From Macrostomum hystrix (taxonomy: Eukaryota; Platyhelminthes; Macrostomidae): a DNA stretch of 64,000 bases. Under the pieces are notes generated by a model. The model did not search any database. It had not been told where the DNA came from and worked only from the letters and a program-made list of their open reading frames with translations. Positions 57,705 through 64,000 of the stretch are shown one piece after another (within the stretch, counting starts at the first letter, position 1; each line of letters begins with the position of its first letter). The stretch covers positions 11,883,001 through 11,947,000 of the forward strand of contig CATNEN010000038.1 in NCBI GenBank assembly GCA_950097015.1, read 5' to 3'. The position numbers and the translations under genes were made by a program.

Positions 57705-57850
57705 ATATAATCTCTCCCGTTTATTCATTTATCTGTGGCCGTCAGAACGACTGAGAACTTGTTTCTCGGCCGAGGCGCAGCCGAGGCCAGAGAAACGAGT
57801 TTGAAGTCGTTCTGGCCATTGACAAATGAATAAACGGGGGAGATGTATAG
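57705..57850. repeat. Near-perfect palindrome 1 (~70-bp arms)
   Basis: The left arm TCTCCCGTTTATTCATTT ... TTTCTCGGCCGAGGC pairs with the right arm GCCGAGGCCAGAGAAACG ... AAATGAATAAACGGGGGAGA around 57777. The loop is only about three bases. It resembles a foldback MITE; no coding content. Confidence 0.85.
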
Positions 57851-57851
57851 A

Positions 57852-57992
57852 TTAATACCCCCCTGATTTCGATTCTTTGGCCTAGGAAAGGCTGAGGACG
57901 CGTTTCTTGGCCGAGGCGAAGCCGAGGCCCAGAAGCGCAGTCCGAAGCCGTTCCAAGGCCATAGACAACGATTTCAGGGGGGTATTATAGTA
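57852..57992. repeat. Near-perfect palindrome 2 (~65-bp arms), tandem to palindrome 1
   Basis: Left arm TAATACCCCCCTGATTTCGA ... TTTCTTGGCCGAGGC, right arm GCCGAGGCCCAGAAGCGC ... CGATTTCAGGGGGGTATTA, centred at 57919. The central ~30 bp (CGGCCGAGGC-N3-GCCGAGGCC) is shared with palindrome 1, while the outer arms are unrelated. Confidence 0.85.
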
Positions 57993-58054
57993 TTTAATCC
58001 TAAAGCTTGGCCTGGCTCACGAGATTGCAAACCTAAAACTGTTTACAGCAACTG

Positions 58055-58865
58055 TGACCATAGACTATATGTTTAATCGGCCTAGGCCAATTAAATAATA
58101 CATACATAGAATTAGTAGCCAATAGGCCGGGCCAAGCTGGGGATTAAAGTATTTTTCCCCAACTTGGCTCGGTCCACCCGTGTTGACAGTGATTCTAAGA
58201 AACGGTAATCGAACATGCGCGACGGTTGCCTAATGGGCAAATCAGAACATGTTCTTTGTTCCGAGAACATGTTCTTTTTAATTTATATGGCTTCGTAATG
58301 TAAAAAAATATTAAAATATAAAAAAATAAAAAATCTCAAAAAAAGTTGAAAGAAAACTACGAGTATATTGCTGGCTAATATGTACGTTAAGTGCTGGTGA
58401 ACTAGGATATTACTAGACATAGTATGGCCGTTTAACTCTGTCTTGTTTGTTGACCTCATGCCAAGGAAGGCGTAGTTTTTTCTTCATTATTTTTTCTTCA
58501 CCTAGCGGTATTTAATATACATTAAGTAGCCTTATTAATTTTAAAGAACATGTTCTCGGAACAAAGAACATGTTCGGAGTTGCCTATTAGGCGACCGTCG
58601 CGCATGTTCGATGTAGCCTAAGAATCGTCAACACGGCTGCTCGGTCTTGTGGAAAAAAGAACTATATAGCTCAACAGTCTATGGTTCTGATCGAACCGGT
58701 TCCAAATAAATCGTTTCCTCGTCCGGGACGAATAAATCTAAATATATTTAATCCCCAGCTTGGCTCGGCCTATAGGCTATTAATTATGTGCATTTATTAT
58801 TTAATCGACCTAGGCCGTTAAATGATCTAACGGCCTAGGCCGACTTCATTTACCTTAGACTATTG
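58055..58865. mobile_element. Foldback-type element with ~230-300-bp inverted arms and AT-rich spacer
   Basis: The left arm (58055-58285) and right arm (58540-58865) are reverse complements over long stretches, for example GAACATGCGCGACGGTTGCC with its counterpart GGCGACCGTCGCGCATGTTC, and GGCCAAGCTGGGGATTAAA with TTTAATCCCCAGCTTGGC. The right arm has ~100 extra bases. Each arm ends inward in two GAACATGTTC palindromes. The spacer is AT-rich with no ORF. No transposase was found; it is probably non-autonomous. Confidence 0.75.
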
Positions 58866-59145
58866 TAGTGTGGTAATCAGATGGTTCAGAACGCGAGCAT
58901 TTTTAGTTGCCAGTGCATATTTGGTTTCAAATAACAGTCAATATATGCAAATAAGGTTCTTTTGCTGGAGGCTGTTCTTCCATCCCAATAACCATGATCT
59001 TAAGTATTGAGTTTAGGTAAATATATTCAAAAGTAGGTAAGATTACGCAAGACGTACGAATTGCGCTCACACCAAAATAAGGTAGTTAACCTGAATTTAC
59101 TGACACTTTAAGTAACACATTAGCATTGTTTGCATCCACATCTGT

Positions 59146-61767
59146 TCAGACCGAAAGTGATCTCTGAAGTACATTTCTATGTTTTTCAGCACTTAGATTG
59201 TGTGCCACTTGAATCGATGACTGAATCATGGTCTCTTTTACGGCTAAAGATTTCAGTGTTGAAGTGACGTCACGTAGCTCCCAAGTTACATAACTGGTCT
59301 CAGGTTCGGGCTGCACTTTGCCAGTAGTTCGCTGCCAAACACGCGCCTGCAGTCGGAGTGTTGACAGGTAGACAAGCTGAAAAACTAGTTCTACCATCTC
59401 CAAAAGGGTAATGGTCGAGACGCCAACCCAAAGACCTGAAACATCAAGTTCTTCATTCTTTTTTTGTTGCGCTAATCTTAGCATGCATACTCGTGAAACT
59501 CACCAAGAATGCCGCCCAAATCGGAGAACAAATTACGCAATTGGTAGGCGAACGACTCAGTGAAGACGCTGACTTTCAGAGATTTCGGGTATAAATCAAT
59601 GACGCTGATGTACTTCTCAGTGATAGCAAATGAGGCGAAATTATACAAATCCCACAGCCGTGTAGTTGAAAAAGAAGTTCCAGAAATCTGATTAATTACT
59701 TCGCTAGTGTAAGCCCTCAGAGCCACCTCGGCAAGTGAGGCATCTCGAGGCCAGGTTGCCAGGCTAGTGGTGACACTGTAGCGGGTGTTGCTGCAGCGGA
59801 CCGCGCACCGACTTGCCGACACGCCCTGCGTCTTCTGGCGCTGGAGGACGCGATTGAAGCACTTGACGCGCTCAGCCACGATGCGGTACACATCCCATTT
59901 CTTCAACAAGTATTCAGTCAGGGTGATATTTATCCAACTTCGGTTTGTTATTACATACTCGATCAAGCCCAAACCGTTTGTTTGGTAGTTGATATCGAAA
60001 AAGTATACCTGCAATGAAACATTTTGCTTTAAATAAAAGTTGCTTTTTGCTCGCCATAAATAGCCCGACTTGATTTAAGTTCTAAAATATAAAATCCATG
60101 ACCCATGATCCAAAAAACTTTCGTCACACATTTTTTCTGAAAGGACTCCCTCCCGGAGAAGCATTCTAACTAATTTATAGTCTCACCTCCTCTGGCAGCT
60201 GGTGGCACACTCCGGTGTCGTTCATGAGGTCGCTGGGCAGCGCCAGGTGTGTCCCCAAGCAGCCGCAGGTATTCTTGAACTCCTCCTGCATGATTCGCGT
60301 CACGCAATCCTGTGTGCTGCCGAAGAAGCTCTGGTTCTCGAAGTGCCCAGGGTAGGAGAAGTTCATTGTGTAGGTCACATTCGGTAAATTATCGCTGCAT
60401 GGTGTGCTGGCACGATTGACCTTTGTGTCAGTCTGGACAGTCACTTGAGCCGATGTCTTGTAGCCGTACAGGGCAGTGAAGCCCGACCTCATGTCTGGCT
60501 TGAAACCTGTCGTTGATTCGATTAACATGAGAATCAGTGCTCAGCAAGCATTTACTCGACGAAAAGAGAACGCAGAAAAATTTCATCGAAGGTGCCTGAA
60601 CACTACCTTTTTCGTGGAGAGCGACACGAAAGCCGGGCACATTGTCAACCAGCTCCGCGTTGGTCAGAAATGAATAGCCGTAGTTGTAGAGCATCAGGTA
60701 GAGCCCGTTGCCTTCGCCAGGTTGAGCTAAGGTTCTATTGGACGGATTGAACGACATGCACAGAAACCTGCAAGATTGAGCACGAATAGCTATCACTTCT
60801 CATTTGCATGTTCAGCGTGATGTATAAAGCACTTTCTGTTTGACTTTTCTGTTAAAACTCGTGCCTAATGTTGATCAGTATCTAGTTTGTTTCAGTTTGA
60901 GTTTGTATACGTCTTTCTATTATTTTATTCGTCAGATTATTTTAAGAAAGAGCTGGTTTCATCAATTTCAGAAACACGCTCTCACCCCTCCTCGTCCTTG
61001 TAGACGGTGAAGTTGTGAAACAAACATGGCTCGGAGTTGTAGCGGCAGAGGACGACAGTCTCGTACGGCAGCTGGAACAGGACTCCACGGTAAGCGAGAG
61101 ACCTCAGACCGAGTTTGCCGTCGTAGTACGAGTTAAAATCCTCGTAAGGCATTGAAACATTCCAGTTGTCCAGCTTCAGCTGGTAGAACAGAAGAGCATC
61201 ATCAAAGATCATGTTGTTCAGGGTCCGGGGATGGCCTAGAAGACGAAATTAATTTGAAAGCTTATGCACCAAAGACTCGTGTAATCGCGCCGACTCTAAA
61301 ACCTAAAACCTGAGCCGTATGAGTATAAGCCGTAAGAGCTGCATTGAGCTGCATGTGCTCGATGAGCTCTCGTAAGCGGATTTTTCTTTCAAAAAATTGA
61401 ATTCTGATGTTTTCTCACCTGGGACAGTATAATTGCTGGAAATAGCCGGTGTATCATAAACAATGAAATAGGTCGGGCAAATGGTGACAGTCGGGAACTG
61501 GAAGTCGGCACCCTCGCTCGAGAACTCGGTGCTCACGGGGTAGGTGAGGTAGCGCTCCGCGAGTTCTCTCAGGTGCATGGAAAATCCAACGACGGCTCCC
61601 ACGATGATGGCCCCCCAGATGCAGCGGCTGACCAAGGAGCCCTGGCTCAGGTGCATGATTCCGTGCGCTGAGGTGTGCTCAGCGAATGAGACCAGCGCTT
61701 TCTCGCGTAGGTCCCGCAGCAGGGAATCTGGCCGCTGCTTCTCCTTCTCTTCGCTCTGCCCCGACAT
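59146..61767 (-). CDS. DEG/ENaC family channel subunit, gene C, 624 aa
   Basis: Exons in transcript order: 61419-61767, 60986-61235, 60607-60767, 60187-60506, 59504-60008, 59146-59435; 1875 nt including stop, all GT-AG. The N-terminus is charged (EEKEKQRPDSLL), with the HG motif in SAHGIMHL, TM1 (CIWGAIIVGAVVGFSMHL), FQFPTVTICPT, a Cys-rich ectodomain with NQSFFGSTQDC and NTCGCLGTHL, and TM2 LWVGVSTITLLEMVELV with Gly-Val-Ser at ~533-535. Part of the 320-nt exon (60187-60390) is much closer to gene A than to gene B at the DNA level, hinting at gene conversion. The C-terminal tail is unique. It is the most compact of the three complete copies. Confidence 0.93.
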
Positions 61768-62880
61768 CCGATCGTCTCCTTGGTGTTTCGGAGCAGAGAA
61801 CTGATGTTTCTGAGCTTTTCTGCTTGTGTTGCTATCCTTTAAGAGTCTTTTTGGATTGAACAGCAGAAGCTAAATATCTTTTTATGGCTCTTTCTGGCCT
61901 GTGGCTCCGCTTTGAGCTGCCATTGGAAATGGCTGCATTGTTGCTATGCAAAGCTATTCTCACCCTTAACTCCCAATAGGCATTGCGGACTGTCCATGCC
62001 GGTAGTGTTTGGTGGGCTGGAAATCGAGATTGTTTCTACTCTGTCCTGATTATCTCCAAGCGGCTTTGGGGGGAGGCCCGAAGCTAAGGTAATTAGCCGC
62101 TTAATTATGCATGATGCACCCCTGTGCGTTTAATAAGCACAGCTTTTTGCTTAATTACTTTTATTAATCAGTTGATATTGATCTGGAGTTATTAGCTACG
62201 AGCGTAAAAACTTCTGGATGGTAAAATTATAAATCAATTTAATTTGCTTCAACTTTTGTGTCTAAATAACTTGGAGATTGGAAATATAAGTTTATTCCAT
62301 TTTATAAGCGAAAAAATACGACAAAAAATAAAAACAAGAACAAAGTTTCACTTTATGTTCTTCCTTCTTTATTTATGGGTTTCTAAAATTAGTTTTTATT
62401 TTACTGAGCACAGACCTGTCGGTGAACACGTGTGCTAGACAAATTTTGTGATTAAGCGGTCTGCTATAGGCTTGTGAGTTCACACAAGCTTTTTTCATTT
62501 CTCTAATTGCAACGGAGTCTGCTGCTGTGGCTGTGACCACCACCAGGTGAATAGCTTGTGCACCAGTGGCATACTCAGTAGTTTGTACTCACAATGGCTG
62601 GCGGCGATGAGGGACATTGACGTAACTTTGAAGCCAAATCAATTTGTTGTGTAAAGCCAGCGTTTGGTACAGGAACCTTTTTTCTTATTTTGTCATTTCG
62701 TATGGCTCTGTAAACAGCATAACTCATATAAAGAGCATTGCAAACGATGATAAAACTATTTATAGTAAGCATTTTTAAGTAGTAAGTAACGCATTTTTTA
62801 CATTGAAGATAAATATTTGTTAGTCTTAAATTCTTAAATTCTCTGTAGCAAGGCTTTTTCTAAAATTTAATGCATTTTGC
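61768..62880. other. 5' flank of gene C, nothing recognised
   Basis: AT-rich DNA between genes C and D. Small ORFs (62244-62438 on plus, 62575-62772 on minus with one hydrophobic stretch) have no recognisable domain. Confidence 0.4.
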
Positions 62881-62884
62881 TGAC

Positions 62885-63285
62885 GATAATACTAAATAAA
62901 TAAATAATTATATTTAATAACACTTGCAGAAGGGTTGCAGGCAATGGCACATCATTTGGTGACATTTGACCTGCAGCCAGGGAGGAGGCAATTGTGCTCA
63001 TTTCGCTGACTCCTGAGCACACGCGCATACAGGTACAATACGCAAACACACGCTCACACAGGTGTGTACGAGTACATCTGCCCTGACTTTTTGATCGTCA
63101 GACAGTGTAAACTTAACTGTGCCTTGGAGGTCGGCCCTCAGGGCGTAAATTGCACGACAAGCCCCCAAGCCTTCTCTCCGCGTCTGCGCCCCAATTTGAT
63201 GTGGCCTCACCGCGGAATCGAGCTCAAGGACATTAGTGCAAGTGGCAGTCGTGTTAACCGCTCTGCCACGCACCCCCTTTTTGCT
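62885..63285 (-). mobile_element. SINE family B, copy 6
   Basis: The reverse complement gives GTGGCAGAGCGGTTAACACG, the GCTCGATTCCGCGG B-box region, the ATTTACGCCCTGAGGGCC body, GGTGTGTACG... and a TAAATA-rich tail at the low-coordinate end. It lies between genes C and D. Confidence 0.85.
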
Positions 63286-63535
63286 GACCATATACTTACT
63301 CCTATACTCAGTGTCTATGACTTGCAAGTCAGACTCTGCTAAGCATTTTAGCGAAGAAGTCAATCGTTTTTATGTAAACTGCAATGGACCAGCGCACTTT
63401 TTGTATAAAATAACGACAAACTTTGTAAATTCACATGTCACTGTCTACGAGCCTCTAATTAAAATTTAAAGCAAAGATTAATTTCAAAATATGAAATAAA
63501 ACAATCGTCACACACACTTCTGTGAACTAGTGCCA

Positions 63536-64000
63536 TCAGATTCGGTCGAACTCAACTGTTTCTCTTTGAAAGTGGACGTCTGCAACTGTTTCTCTTGATT
63601 TTTCCATCGCCAATGAAATTGACGCCAGAGATTTGTTGCTGGTGAGCCGAGCATCTGACTGCAGTGACGAATCAGGATTGCGGGAGCCTGGCTTCTTAGC
63701 GCCTTCTCGCAGCTTGAAGGCAGACAAGTAGAACAGCTGGCTGAACAGCTCGAACATCTCCATCAGTGTGATGATGGAGACACCGACCCAGAGACCTGAA
63801 GCAGCATAACGGCTTTGAAATGGACTCTCGGAGTATGTTTAAATGGAAAACTACGAGTAAAACAGATTACATCACGTGCGTTTACCAAGAATGCCTCCTA
63901 GGTCAGAGAACAAATTTCGTAGCTCATAGGCGAAAGATTCCCGGAATACGCTCGCCTTGAGAGATTTCGGATAGAGGTCCAAGACGCTGATGTACTTCTT
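63536..64000 (-). CDS. DEG/ENaC family channel subunit, gene D, last two exons (5' part beyond window)
   Basis: The final exon 63536-63795 (260 nt) opens with LWVGVSIITLMEMFELF-type TM2 sequence including the Gly-Val-Ser filter, and ends in a Ser/Glu-rich tail (MEKSRETVADVHFQRETVEF). The preceding exon runs from 63886 past the window edge and shows NLFSDLGGILG at its 3' end, followed by a GT donor. Boundaries match genes A to C exactly. Confidence 0.9.

Overview
The window is animal nuclear DNA, not prokaryotic: genes are split by GT-AG introns, coding exons are GC-rich (CAG, CTG and GCC are common) in AT-rich surroundings, and SINEs, non-LTR retrotransposons and large tandem-repeat arrays fill the rest. 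The gene set (importin beta-1, DEG/ENaC channels, secreted thrombospondin type-1 proteins) and the very high minisatellite load suit a spiralian, perhaps a free-living flatworm such as Macrostomum. That assignment is inference; no rRNA, mitochondrial or marker gene is present to prove it.

Layout. 1-6628 (+): the last six coding exons of importin subunit beta-1. Most of its introns hold a private tandem array, with periods of 21, 30, 24, 21 and 32 bp. 7150-9550: three more minisatellites. 9801-11267 (-): a four-exon gene for a charged, coiled-coil-like protein of unknown function. 13075-16367 (-): complete DEG/ENaC channel gene A, then a decayed DEG/ENaC copy (16745-17460). 18995-20236 (+): secreted thrombospondin type-1 gene T1. 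20650-25500: a duplicated T1-like 5' flank, a broken Ty3/gypsy integrase end joined to a broken LINE, and 18-bp and 23-bp arrays with a SINE inside. 25655-41158: one 15.5-kb array of a 23-bp satellite with a 3976-bp higher-order repeat in its core. 41158-46400: 18-bp array, T-gene 3' flank remnants, LINE tail fragment, and a LINE with a long intact reverse transcriptase frame. 47561-48555 (+): T2, a near-identical copy of T1 lacking one exon. 49500-51700: weak ORFs, a T-gene scrap and a purine-rich tract. 52473-64000 (-): DEG/ENaC genes B and C and the 3' end of D. Between B and C (57705-58865) lies a run of large palindromes containing paired p53-type half-sites.

How it fits together. Genes A, the pseudogene, B, C and D lie on one strand and share intron positions and exact internal exon lengths (250, 161, 320, 505 nt), so they are a tandem family of amiloride-sensitive-channel-type subunits. 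Between A and B, roughly 35 kb was built from duplicated thrombospondin-gene units, retroelements and satellite. The satellite appears to sit within what was once a third thrombospondin-gene unit. All splice models were built by hand from frame continuity and paralog comparison; none is backed by transcripts here.
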